A stretch of DNA of 60,000 nt. It comes from Takakia lepidozioides. Its lineage: Eukaryota > Streptophyta > Takakiopsida > Takakiales > Takakiaceae. The notes beneath the pieces are model-generated. The model ran no database searches, had not been told where the DNA came from, and saw only the letters and a list, made by a program, of their open reading frames with translations. Shown in pieces: positions 49,601 through 60,000 of this stretch; the first letter of the stretch is position 1; each line of letters begins with the position of its first letter. Both the position numbers and the translations under genes were made by a program. The DNA lies in assembly GCA_030704615.1 (NCBI GenBank), contig CM060731.1, positions 37,574,001 to 37,634,000 of the forward strand, read 5' to 3'.

Positions 49601-51240
49601 GATCCCAGATCCATCTCTGGAGCTGATAGCAAAAGACAAGAAGGTCTATGTGCTAGAGATGCTCCACATCACTTAAATCTTTATTTCGAGCCCCACAAAT
49701 ATAAGTTATCCTTGTTTTTGACACACACAAGCCTGATATTACTCTGAAGCTGGGGGCCAAGGCCATGTGAGTCCATAAAATCCTCAGTAAAATTCACTTG
49801 AACTGCAACTTGGAAAACAGCACTCATTGCCCTCTAAGCAATGCACTTAAAGGTGGGGATCAACGATGGCTGATGACTTCTACATGTACACCCACAGCTT
49901 CAACGAGGGGAGCTGGCTATTTAGAGAAAGACGCAGACTGCCTGTTCACAAAACTCTCTAGAAGGTTCTTGCCAATGTCGCTCACGTCTTCGTTGTTTCC
50001 TCCCTCCGGGCCCATGTGCGCTGCTGCATCATATGAGAGAGAAAGCACTCGCACTTTCCTATCCAGATCTTCGGGAAGCCACTTCGCAGGCCAGAAACAG
50101 TCTCATCAATCACGTTGGACCCAAGTGTCTTTCCAAGCTTCCAATCCGAAGTTGCCGAATTGCAGGCCATGAAAGAACACCACATCCAGATTTGTCTCGT
50201 ACGCATCACCGTCGGGCGGCCATAACTGATGAATCTGCGGTTCGCATTCCATGAAAGGTGCAGACAAGTACACAACAAGTAAGCACCTCCAGATGAAGAG
50301 ATCAAATCTCCCTGGACAGAAAGTTGAAACCTCCTTGGCACAGGGGGAGCTGAAAGTCTGTGTGTTGAGACGGCCTGACAACTCTCCTGTCACGAGGAGA
50401 AAGTCTGTGAACATTGTAGACTGGGTACTTGCACTCGTTTCTTTGGCAGTCTAACAAGTAGAACAGCTGCAATGGCGCCGGCAAATTTGTCTCTAAGAAA
50501 CTGTTCAAGATCGTACTTTTCAATCCCATACTCCCGTCAAAAACACATTCTCGGACAGCATTTTGGAGATGAAGTGGTTTAATAGTAACATGGAAGTTGA
50601 CAGGGCTCTGCATTCTGACATGCTGCAAAGCACGGATCTATTTGTATTATACCCACTGTAGTTTACAATCAACATAGAAGAACGTAGCACATTTCACCAC
50701 GAAGCCGGTGCTCACCATCGTGCGGGAGATACTCTGCACACAGCTACAGTTTGTGTCTTCAGTCCAGAGCTGCTACTGCCTCAGTTGTAATTCAGAGCTC
50801 GCTTATGTGAATCGCGCAGGAAAGATCTGTAGTGAGATGCAGTTCTCCTTCCTTTTGCTTTCTCTTGTTCGATTTGGGCGTCTTTGAGCACGTTATAAAG
50901 TATCATTTCATTGCGGCTGCATCATTTTTTAAAGAGCTTGAAAACAGAGGCAGGCCGCAGGACCCACACTTCACGTGGGCAGGATGTAAAGTCTTCGGTA
51001 AGTTATGGCCACATTCAATCGTGGCTGACGCTCATCACGCTCACAAGTATTGGATGTTCTCTCTCGCGAATGCATGCACCGTGGTGGGTCTGGCACATAA
51101 AAAACGCATCCACTCGTGCATGCCTTTGTTTGAGGGTTTTGTCGACTTGGGACCCTCTCAAGTGCATAAGCTCTGCCCACACATTCTGCCAACTTCACCA
51201 TCGTCTCACTACTCCAACCCCTAATCAGCATACAGTCGCA
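46640..51240 (-). pseudogene. Hydrolase-NB-ARC-LRR receptor (HNL class), copy A, degenerate
   Basis: This is an intracellular immune receptor of the alpha/beta-hydrolase-NLR type. Upstream region 50255-51240. Hydrolase exon 1 from ATG 50252 (LDVVFFHGLQFG), frameshifted after WVQR. Hydrolase exon 2 at 49580-49050 (LVGHNFGGLVIKSLIVEAH, LQGIVFYAVPHAGSTNM). Linker exon at about 48740-48640 (MEVCRPTSQTDVSYQKL) with a stop. NB-ARC 48400-47960: P-loop GMVGMGGIGKTTLA, kinase-2 KKVLLVLDDVGT, RNBS-B GSKVIVTGRN. The GLPL and MHD motifs are absent: sequence passes from LSPEQALALFGMHA out of frame into LRRs (47970-46644). In GHNFGG the usual nucleophile Ser is Asn. Several frame breaks make a functional product unlikely. 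Confidence 0.75.
46770..47780 (-). repeat. 144-bp tandem repeat encoding leucine-rich repeats
   Basis: The phrase CTCCATAAGG recurs at 46779, 46921, 47066, 47203, 47346, 47490 and 47634, spacings of 137-145 bases. A 144-base unit equals 48 residues, two plant-type LRRs (LRKLPKSICCLTQLQELHL and LMELPERIGQLERLRVLDL). Small indels change the frame between units at about 47030 and 47190. Confidence 0.75.
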
Positions 51241-51282
51241 ATGTCTCCTACTCTGTGAATTCAGCAATACCCAGGGGGGAAG

Positions 51283-51545
51283 TCACAACACCCTCGAAGT
51301 CAATGCATAAGTGCAACGTTTTACTGGCCTTCTTTGAGCTCCCCCAATGACTTGCTGGAACTTCTCCATAAAATTCCAGCACTGTGCAGATACTTTATAT
51401 GGAGATAAAGTCTGCCAGTCCAACAGAGACAGACTTCTGAGGGGGGAGATGTCAGGCAACCCAAGCACAGTCTTGACAGCATCTTGTTGGGACACATCGC
51501 ATTTGAGATTTATGATTGCTTCTTGCATTTCAAACTCATAGCTCC
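51283..51545 (-). other. Open frame, possible exon, unrecognised
   Basis: A minus-strand frame reads EMQEAIINLKCDVSQQDAVK then VLGLPDISPLRSLSLLDWQT and ends at 51283. It looks protein-like but I recognise no domain. It lies just upstream of NLR copy A on the same strand and could be a lost exon of that gene or an unrelated relic. Confidence 0.25.
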
Positions 51546-51764
51546 CTTTACTCTGAACTCGGATTCCGTGATTCTCATCAGAAGCCTTCTACCAGGGCCA
51601 TGTGTAACACTGATGATCAAGCATGCTACTCTTCCCACCATGTGGAACCTCTTTCACTGGCCTCAAAGTGCGCACACAGGACGAGCTCATCATGGAAAGT
51701 TCGTACTACCATTTATTAGACCCGCAACATGATCATATATACACCAGCGTTTCTATTACTGGCG

Positions 51765-51835
51765 GATTTTCGCCAAATTTCGACCTCAGAAAAACAAAGG
51801 AATATTCTGTCGAAAATTCCTTTTTTTATAATGGA
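51765..51835 (+). repeat. Short dispersed repeat, second copy of 19076-19150
   Basis: AAATTTCGACCTCAGAAA followed by GGAATATTCTGTCGAAAATTC parallels 19076-19150. It is non-coding and of unknown nature. Confidence 0.4.
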
Positions 51836-53600
51836 TGAAATCGCCAAATTTCTTCAAAATGAAAAAAAAACTTACGGACGAATTCGTCCAATACGAATGA
51901 TATAAATGGAATTGTGTAAGGAAATGGATGATTCTGTCCTAATTTCAATGGATGAACAGAATGTATGGCTGTTTTTTGCCAAACTTTGTAACCACTCGCG
52001 CTTTTTTTCAAATTCGCGGCACCCAATGCATCCTCAGATGTGCTCGGGCCCACATTGAAACACTGATGTACGTACACAGGACTTTTCTTGAAATTCGGAC
52101 AACCAGGTTATTCTCCGGGTGCTTTTTAACCGCATCCGAACATTCTACAAAAATAGAATCAGACAAGGAGTTTTGATGATGATGAGAGGAAAAGGGATGC
52201 CAGCAGAAGGTCCATGTGTCCACTGAACATTCACGAAGTATTCCACCTTCAGCAGTCTTATTGGCTCCACCTTAATGCACCCACCCATTCACAAGTTAAG
52301 TAACTTTTGGTCACTCAGACAGCTATGAAACAAAATTTACTAGCAATAGAATATCCAATTGCTGCTGCGAGACTGAGACCCAAGCTCAGTGAGACAAATG
52401 TAGTCACACACTGACCACAGCAGTAAATGACATATACAGGAAAACTCCCACAGATACAACCCCAGGAGACTTCACACCGATAAGCTCTTTCACATAAACT
52501 CAAGTCTTCAGGGCGTAGCCAAAACAGATACTGTGTCTGTAGCTCTTATGGGTGGAATCATTGGTGGACCGCATGATCAACTGATTTTGTGCAGTAGAGC
52601 CTCTCCATAAGATGCAGCAACAAGACCAGAACTATGTGAGACTGCAGAAGCAGAGGAGGGTTCACCACAACAGTTAGTGTGCCAAAGCAGAACTGCCTGA
52701 ATCACACAGATTGTGAGCTGCGGCTGCTTGTTTGAAAGATACTTCCTTTTTTAAGTTGGCCAAAATACGATTGAATAGCACTTCTGATTTACAGGATGAT
52801 GAATGCAGCTATTACTTTGTGCAACCCCACGTACTCCAGCTTGCCATGTTCTATTTATAGATTAAAGTGACATTCGTACAATGATACATTCACATTTTTT
52901 ACATGTGAACTTACTGCCACATACCTTCAAGCACCTTGGAACCCTGAGAAGAAATTGATCCAAGTAACTGGGAAGAGAAGAGATGGACATTTCGTGACTT
53001 CGTGGTAGCAGATTCGAGGCCCATGCAAAGGAGAATACAGAACCCAAGTTTGGCCAGAGTCTCAAGGACTCAACCTACAAAATTCTGCAATCCACCCCAA
53101 CCCATAGCTCAGTATGCAGATTGATCAAGTTTCAAATGACAGATCAAGTTTCTAGGGATAGAACCTGCTCGCGCGTTTATGACATCTGAGTCACATAAAT
53201 GAACATCAATCTCTGTCTCTGAAAGCCATTTCGCCCATCCAAAGCCGCCAACCTGCAGTAACCAAAGAATTATTCTCCATGTAAGAGACTAGTGTGCACT
53301 CATCTCATCTTGAGGAGTAACTGACATTGATTAGTTGTTAGGCAAGTAACAAACTGGTTTTCTGTATTCAAGTGACATCTGCGGTCTTTTTATGTGGTTC
53401 TCTCTATCCCTCTCAATCTCTCCTCGGGCTGCAAGTCTCTCTATCTCTCTATCATTGGAGACACGACTGTGCAGTCCATCGACATCCATGAATAACATCC
53501 GTGGCCAACTTAGGCGCCAAAGCAGCAGTTCAGACATCCACATCACATCAACAGTTAGTGCTATCCAGGTTGCCACTGGTTATGCAAGAATATTAGAAAT
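51836..53600. other. Intergenic DNA, no gene recognised
   Basis: Open frames are short and family-free. A TC-rich stretch at 53398-53455 is low complexity. Confidence 0.35.
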
Positions 53601-53609
53601 TAGGGCTAC

Positions 53610-53850
53610 TTCCTGACCCCACAATCGGCTCTTGGAGGGTTGATATGCCATGGAGGAAATGCCCTCCACAGTGCGTCAAAGCTACCATTTCCAGGGAACA
53701 GCGAATAAACCAAGAACCTGTATAGCTTTAATGACTCAATCAAGACACTCACACCTTACAAGAAAACCCTCAGTTCATGTATACTCCTCACAATAACAAA
53801 TCCCATCCTGGGAGTGCTGAAAACAGTTTGCATTAGTAGCCGCAAACTGC
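53610..53850 (-). pseudogene. Relic of a second PPR-DYW gene (last codons and 3' flank)
   Basis: The minus-strand frame ending at 53775 reads NANCFQHSQDGICYCEEYT, which aligns with the DYW terminus of the PPR pseudogene (YHFQDGVCSCGEYW); the final Trp is Thr. Downstream, 53620-53740 resembles 39390-39530 (GGCTCTTGG..GGGTT, GAGGAAATG.CCTCCA, AACCAAG). Only about 20 residues remain. Confidence 0.5.
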
Positions 53851-54154
53851 CGAGGTGTGTGCAATGTAAATGCACTGCACAAGAGTTGCACTTTAAGGAT
53901 CGCATGTTTGAAAAGTTGTATCTCTCCCAACGAGTCATGCAAAATCCAACAGGTGAGCTGTAAACTGTGGAGTAGACACCTCTGTGAACTCAACCTTCCA
54001 TCACGCTTTCAAACCACAAATGAAATCCGCAAGCTGTGCTCAAAATAGCAGGGAAGAAACTACCCCTCAACAACCCCACCGATAACAAAAACAACAAGCT
54101 GCTGCCCCTCGTGATGCAGAGCAAGTGGAGACATACTACTCATCTCAGCAGCAG

Positions 54155-54680
54155 GCGGCGCGAACAAAGAACTGCCTCTCTATCCAGCAAAACATGCGAG
54201 ATTCATCTCAGCTGCAGCGTGAACGAAGATCTGCCTCTCTATCCAGCAAAACATGCGAGATTCATCTCAGCTGCAGCGTGAACCAAGATCTGCCTCACTA
54301 TCCAGCAAAACATGCGAGATTCATCTCAGCTGCAGCGGGAACGAAGATCTGCCTCTCTATCCAGAAAACCATGCGAGATTCATCTCCGCTGCAGCGCGAA
54401 CCAAGATCTGCCTCTCTATCCAGCAAAACATGAGAGATTCATCTCAGCTGCAGCGTGAACCAAGATCTGCCTCTCTATCCAGCAAAACATGCGAGATTCA
54501 TCTCAGCTGCAGCGTGAACCTAGATCTGCCTCACTATCGAGCAAAACGTGCGAGATTAGGATTGAAGAGATAAAAGAAGCCAAATCGATGGAGAAGAGAC
54601 GGCTTTGCACAGAAACATCTCAGCTGCAGTGTGAACGAAGATCAGCCGCATTATCGAGCAAACCTGCGAGATCCGAATAA
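54155..54680 (+). repeat. 59-bp tandem repeat array
   Basis: The phrase TATCCAGCAAAACATGCGAG or variants starts at 54181, 54240, 54299, 54358, 54417, 54476 and 54535, exactly 59 bases apart. A diverged further copy is at 54651. Because 59 is not a multiple of three, the open frames here rotate through the unit and are not genes. The array ends about 420 bases before the TATA box at 55100. Confidence 0.85.
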
Positions 54681-55099
54681 CCCTAAGGTTTGAAGATTTG
54701 AAGATTATTTGCTCAGCGTGCGAGACGTGGAAGACCTAAATGGACGGAGGAAAGAATGATGCGACGAAATATGCTAACGTTCGTCCGATCGGACGAGCGA
54801 GCAGTCAGATGAACGTGGGAGGTCAACAGGGGTTGGTAGAGTGAGGGCGTACTTTACGCGTGTCATCGTCATCCGTCGCCGTCTTTGCTTTTTGTCAGGT
54901 CCCGTCGTGGGGGGTCCACGTCACCAGTTGTTGGGGTCCACGTCAGTAGGGATATTATGAGGGCCGGCGGATCGGCGCGGGGTTTCGAGCCCGGGACGTG
55001 GGGGAGCAGTAGGAAGAAGACGAAGGGGGTAAAAGGGCGATGGCGAGGCGGAGAGGGAGGGTGGGGTCCCTACTGTGCGGGGACTGGGGGCCGCTCCAT
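54681..55099 (+). promoter_or_regulatory. GC-rich upstream region of the RING-family gene
   Basis: It contains repeated GGGGTCCACGTCA-type phrases (about 54911-54945) with CACGTCA elements resembling plant bZIP binding sites. The call rests on position before a TATA box. Confidence 0.3.
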
Positions 55100-55105
55100 T
55101 ATAAA
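55100..55105 (+). promoter_or_regulatory. TATA box of the RING-family gene
   Basis: TATAAA in CCATTATAAACC follows a GC-rich region and precedes the leader of the plus-strand gene. The next coding sequence starts 2.4 kb downstream, so a spliced leader is likely. Confidence 0.4.
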
Positions 55106-55664
55106 CCTGTACATCACTGGTCCATGTGTGCCTTCATGGCGGCGGCAAGCTGATTATAGAATGGAGGAGTAGGAGGAGGAGGAGGGGGGATTACGTGCTT
55201 GTCTCGGTACATGATAAGTAATCTGATTCCTTCATCAAGGGGGGGAGGGAATGGGAGGAAATAGGTATCGGGTATCGACGGCATATGTGACAGATCGCGC
55301 TGGTACATCGGCAGAGGTGTTGAGTGTATGCGAGGCACAGTAAAGGAGGGGAGGGGTGGGGTGTGCACGGGGAGTGCATCGTTTGGCGTGCTGTCTTGCA
55401 TCGAGGGACAGAATATGTTCGTGGCTGGCGGTGGCTGTGACAGTTTGTCTTCTCCGGTGTTGTTCTCTTGTTCTTGACTGGGGATGTGCCGGGACGGTGT
55501 GTCTGCCGGGCTAGTTTGTGTGAGGCCCTATTTTGGCCGAAGGTAAAAATTGCGTGAATTCTCGTCCCCCTGTATTTCTGAGGAGTGGTTCGATTTTCTT
55601 TGCATTTGATCTCTTCGGTTTTAGCGAGGACGAATAACTGCAGTGTTGGATTCCAGTTTGCGGG

Positions 55665-55703
<39 letters not shown>

Positions 55704-57485
55704 GTGCCGGGTTCGTCTATTTGTGATTGCTTGTGTTGGTGCATGACGAGACGATCGTAGAGGACAGGGTAGGCTCATAGCCTTTTGAGAGAGGGAGGCA
55801 GAGGAGGCCAGAAGAAGATAACCTAGAGGCTTTGACGGTCAAGGACAGAACACGTAAGTGACGGGAGAGGTGAATTATTGGAAAGTAGAACCAGGCAATG
55901 CGCGTGGGAACAAGTCCTCTCTGCTCGAAGCCTCCTGGGTTCGTAGTTGGTCAGTGAGTTACATATATGGATCCGCAATCTGAATATGCTAGTGTCAAGG
56001 AAGCCAGACACACTGTTGGCTGGCAAGAATTTGTTCCAGAACTTACTATTTTCAAAAGAAGATGATACTCGCTCATGACAGTCTTGTTGACCAGCCGGCA
56101 GACTGGTGCAGTTCGAAGTGTATATGTTACATGCCACATACTATATTTGCTACCACGAGATGGGAAAAGGGTGTGTTCAGAGGGAAAAGTGCTTGTGGAT
56201 GTAAACAGAGATAGAAATTGCTGTTTGAATGCTCCCCATTTTTCCGCACTTGCTGAAGAGAGTTTGTTTTTAATCATTTCACGCACTGTGATTCTTACTA
56301 CCAGATGAGGAGGATGGGAAGTATAGATGGTGCTTTGCACGGGCAGGCTTGAAAGTGAACATAGAAGAAACTGCTTTTTGAATTCAAGTGTCTGGCAAGT
56401 TATTGCACAAATTGTGGGAGAGGTTTATTTTAGGTGGGGAGTGTGGGCACAATTTGTTTCATAGAAGTGGAGTCTACAGTGATTTCCACGTGTGAGATGT
56501 GATTTCTGCACATGCAAGACAAAGAGATAGAGTAGAAGGTTAATTTGGTGTCATAATCAGTGTCTGGGAGTTTACGGTACTTTTCTGCAAGATCCAAAAA
56601 GTATTTCTGATGGCCAGTTGCATGATTTTTTGAGCAGCCTGTTCAGAAATGTCCTGCATCATAGTCCTTTTACTATTCTTGATGTAAGGTGTCAGGTTCT
56701 TGGAAAGATTGCCTATGGGATCTGTTGCTCAGGTTCTTGGTAATGTGCAGTGGGGTGTTTCTTCTGTGCCTACCCAGCTGAATTGTTCAAGTCCTCTGAA
56801 AGTGTTTGTCATTTTGTCCACAGGAACTGCAAAGCGTTTCAGACGAATGCATGGAAGTTATTCAGTTCCAGCATCACATGTGGAAAGGACCTTCTGTTGT
56901 ACTTGGACTTCACTCCGAGTGTTCAGTGGGGACAACTATGTCTGGAACAGGCTCAGATGTTTAGTGCTCCCTGCAATTAAAGTTACTTTCTCTCCCCATC
57001 GGAAAATGCATGAATGGTCATTTTGTCGCGCCCAATCAAATTGTAAGCTTGGCAAGACTACCAAAGCTCTTTGATCAATTTCAACGAAGGGGGGGTTTTG
57101 TTCTGAAAAAGAATACAATTCGAAGGCTGATCATCAAGACCCAGCAGTCTTACACATTTGCTCCGCACTGCAATTAAAGAGACTCGCAAACTGATACAGT
57201 ACGAATTCTGTTTTATTGGTCTTTGTATGCTTGCAAAGGAGCACATTTGAAGGCTATGGAGAGGGCAGGTGGCTCTTTTGCAAGGTGAAGCATTATGCAA
57301 GTAATATTGACAAGGAGTTTACTTCTGAACTACTTGAGGTGCAGTTTCCCCAGTGAAAGCTAGGATGGGATTAAGTGCGGCAAAGTGAAATTAGGGCCGA
57401 GGTCCAGTGCAAGCTGGGAAAAGCTTGCCAGGAAGGTTGTTTTGCGGTGAGAGAGGAAGATAGACGGCATACATAAGCTGTCAAG
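55106..57485 (+). other. Leader region of the RING-family gene with probable 5' UTR introns
   Basis: A TC run (55667-55700) followed by ACAG gives a strong acceptor at about 55704. GTAAGT at 55854-55859 is a good donor. TTTTGTCCACAG at 56823 is a good acceptor. These suggest a non-coding exon 55705-55853, an intron and a second leader exon from 56824. No family resemblance is seen in the open frames. Confidence 0.4.
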
Positions 57486-59479
57486 ACGGGGGCCCTCTGC
57501 TGTGTGGCCGCAAGGCCACGCGGGTCCACTGTGAGCAATGATGGCTGGTCAACAGGACCGCATGAGCCCCACTGGCGCAGCAACAGTGGCTTTTCGCCCC
57601 CCCTCTCCAGTAATGGTTGGGAAAACAAAGCCCAGCCTGCAGATCTGGCCACCACGTCTCATACATATCAGTTGCATCGAACATCCTTGTCATCGAGCAG
57701 TAGAGGAAGTAGAAGTGGGAGTAGGGTGGGCAGTGCACGTTTTGTAGGCCACCAACATACCCCGTCTGGGAGCTTGTTCTCTCATGGTGGCAGTCCTTCT
57801 GATAGTTTTTGTACTAATGCGTGGAATCCGTTGGCATCCTCCAGTGGTTGCATCGGGGATTTCATCGCAGCTGCCTCAGGTATGAGAACTCCCTTGGTCA
57901 AGTAATGGCCTCATTGACAATCCCCTGTGAACTTTGGCTGTGACCCACTATCCAGGGCATAGTACCTGCTGCCCAAAGCTGGTAGTGGGTTTAGAGGAAG
58001 AAAGTAAGAAAAAGAGAATTATGATGAGCATGGGTGGCTCAGAGTCCCTAAGGACACAGTAGATTAACAAGAGAGAAGAGGTGGAGTAGCACAAAAACAT
58101 TTAAGATGTGCGAATGTATGGTGTATATGTACGTAGTGGAACACATGATGATTGTTTGCTAACATACACTGGTCAAAACACCAACAGCCTGGCTGGCAGG
58201 GTGAGCAGCAACTTGCATGCTAGAGACCATCATGCAGGAGTTGCTTGATTGCGAAATTCAAGTACTGGGGACTCTTAGCTCAAGAGGTGGGATGAACCGC
58301 AGATATAGTTGACCTTGTTTACTGACCTGCTTGCTATGGGTGTGTTTTTCTACTGACTGCAGATTCAACAGCGAGCCCTTCAATTACCATAAGTTCTTCC
58401 AAAGAGGTTAATATCTGTGCTTCTCTCCCTCCTCTCTCACTCCTCTTGGTCTTCCTGGATGCAATAAAATTTTGTTTCCTTCCCTCCTCTCTCTGTCTGT
58501 TTCTTCAGGCTACGGCAAACAACGTCTTATGAGTACATTCTGTCTGTTTCTTCAGTCTCCTTCCACGTCGAGGGTACATCTAAATGAACAGTGTCCTTAA
58601 GGACACCAGATAGGATTATTGTTGCTGATTTGGCATTGCCTGTAGCTTGCCCACGTCAACCGCAGGATGCCCAAGAACCCCACAGTTCAAGTTAGCATTT
58701 TCTACTGCAGCTCAGTCAAATGAGCTCTGTAGTGTGCATGGGTTTGCAACCTGCTCTTTCTGCGCAGTCGGTCTTTATGTCGTCTGTTCCCAAGTAATAT
58801 AAAGGGGTTCTGCTTTCTCTTCCATCGGTAGATGTCTGCTTTTGTTGACCTCCAAATAGATTGAAGCATCAATTATCCTCAATCTTAACTAGGACCCTCA
58901 CCATAAAAAAGTTAGCTCTAAGTCCATTTTGTAGTGACATCTAATTCCAGTGGTCTGGTTTTGCAGGGCTGTTTATCGGCCAGTCTGTCTACACTTTCCA
59001 ATACCCCGGAGTCCACACCCTCATACCCCACTGTAGAGGATTTCTCACTGGCTTCTCCAGCAGGTGCAATCCAACCTTCACCTTCTCCGTGCCACCTTAC
59101 AGGCAACTACTCATTTGTGTCCAAGCCTGCTTTCTCAGCTCCCAGTCACCCTCTCACAAGGCAGAAATCTGACAGTCGAATTCATACAGTGGGAACCAGT
59201 CGGACGCCAATCTTCGAGGGGAGGAGGTCCTTTCATTGGTCTGGGAGTAGTGGAGATTCCAGTGTGGGGGGTACCTCTGACTGGTGGTCAATGCAGACTT
59301 TCTCTGAACTGGTTGCCTCCTCGCGTCGGGAACGATTGCGGTGGACAAGTGCAAGTAGTCCATCTGATTTTGGCTGGAGTTCAGCTCGTGAGGGTATGGA
59401 GAGGGCTGCAGGCTTGCTGGCTTTGGAGAGGATTAGGGCGGGGAGCTCCCAGGCTGCCACCACCTCTGCCAGATTTGAG
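57486..59479 (+). CDS. RING-type E3 ubiquitin ligase family protein, N-terminal part
   Basis: This resembles the plant RING/U-box proteins of the Arabidopsis At4g39140/At2g21500 type (presumed ubiquitin ligases). Three exons join in phase: 57486-57879, 58363-58406 and 58967-59479, with GT-AG borders. The product begins TGALCCVAARPRGSTVSN, matching the family MG-x-x-CC start (likely myristoylation/palmitoylation), then PHEPHWRSNSGFSPPLSS. A Ser-rich region (GSPSDSF, SNTPESTPSYPTVEDFS) and the conserved FSELVASSRRERLRW follow. The RING domain would be encoded beyond the window. The expected initiator is ACG, not ATG, at 57486, with an in-frame TAA 12 bases upstream. Either ACG initiates, a start lies on an unseen spliced exon, or the start is mutated. 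Confidence 0.65.
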
Positions 59480-60000
59480 GTACTCCGTTTACCCCTATGA
59501 GGCCAAACCCACGTCCATAGCAGCACAAACTTGGCTTTAGGCAGCATTTAGGTTTTGATCCATTGTAATCAGGTGTCACACCAGTAAGACCAACCACATA
59601 GGCAACTTTCCAGCCTTATTTTGAACGTGACAGTGTTGGGCCCTTCTTCAGATTGTAGTGGATTGTTATTGATCATGTGGCCGGTTTGAAGACTTGTTCA
59701 CCTGACCCTCCATACTGGGGTAAGCACATACCACATGCACCGAGGATTATGGCTGGGTTTTGCAACACAGACTGACTCAGATGCTTTGGTTGGAAAATTC
59801 CATAGTATGCCAATTGTTGCCTCCTCAATTCTCATACAGAAGCTGATGGTTGCGGGAATTGATACACGCTAGTTCATCCTTTGTATTTGTTTTCAGAAGC
59901 ACCACACTCAAAGAAAATGATCTTGTGGATTTTAGCCATGTTAGATAACACTGTAATACTTTTCATGGTCTGCAAACTATGTCTGCATCAGTTTTGAGAA
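59480..60000 (+). other. Probable intron of the RING-family gene
   Basis: After the donor GTACTC at 59480 no further coding exon with family resemblance appears before the window ends. Confidence 0.4.

Larger units (their letters stand above)
43130..51240. repeat. Segmental direct repeats of the NLR 5' region
   Basis: The same upstream-plus-exon-1 block occurs at about 42900-44260, 45640-46530 and 49990-51240. Landmarks are CACCATCGTG(A/C)GGGAGATAC (near 43681, 46418, 50715), CATTCTCGGACAGCATTTTGG (near 43506, 46257, 50547) and CGGGCGGCCATAACTGATG. High similarity suggests recent tandem duplication. Confidence 0.7.

Noticed and set aside
54125-54573. Repetitive plus-strand open frames in the 59-bp array
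   Set aside because: The unit is not a multiple of three, so the same peptides appear in rotating frames; there is no gene-like start or splice context.
55191-55778. Minus-strand frame of 195 codons opposite the RING-family leader
   Set aside because: It crosses a TC microsatellite and has no family resemblance; plus-strand promoter and splice signals explain the region better.

Overview
This window is nuclear DNA of a land plant. The recognisable genes have plant-type sequences and small GT-AG introns: an EF-hand Na+/Ca2+ exchanger-like protein (NCL), signal peptidase subunit SPC12/SPCS1, autophagy scaffold ATG11, and a plant-specific RING-E3-family protein. A PLS-DYW pentatricopeptide gene and NLR relics with an N-terminal SERAC1-like alpha/beta-hydrolase domain point to a non-seed plant (bryophyte, lycophyte or fern). 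That NLR architecture is known from liverworts and other non-flowering plants. I cannot name the lineage from sequence alone.

Layout. 0-2 kb: 3' end of an NCL-type exchanger on the plus strand, apparently lacking an internal segment. 2-8.9 kb: gene-poor, with tRNA-derived SINEs, a fold-back element and three copies of a dispersed repeat. 8.9-10.9 kb: intact SPC12 with a TATA box, a long purine-rich leader and a polyA signal. 11.7-17.2 kb: ATG11 on the minus strand, convergent with SPC12; ten exons join in frame to about 1,211 residues. 17.2-20.3 kb: ATG11 upstream region and AT-rich spacer. 20.6-30.95 kb: a decayed L1-clade LINE (zinc knuckle, endonuclease, reverse transcriptase with YADD, C-terminal zinc finger, A tail), with about 3.3 kb of unrelated DNA between ORF1 and ORF2. 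31-39 kb: gene-poor, with a SINE, AT-rich palindromic repeats, a degenerate integrase-like transposase and a GC-rich inverted repeat. 39.5-42.4 kb: a PLS-DYW PPR gene broken by three frameshifts. 42.9-51.2 kb: three tandem decaying copies of a hydrolase-NB-ARC-LRR gene. 51.3-54.7 kb: spacer with a tiny DYW relic and a 59-bp tandem array. 55.1 kb to the end: promoter, leader and first three coding exons of a RING-type E3 family gene running off the window.

The genes do not form a pathway. Intact housekeeping genes (SPC12 in ER signal-peptide cleavage, ATG11 in selective autophagy, the RING-family gene) alternate with decaying accessory DNA (PPR, NLR and transposon relics). The points most worth a second look are the tandem hydrolase-NLR array, the integrase-like transposase relic, the possible ACG start of the RING-family gene, the palindromic repeat field and the SINE family. 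I saw no CRISPR, operon or organellar feature and no functional tRNA or rRNA gene.
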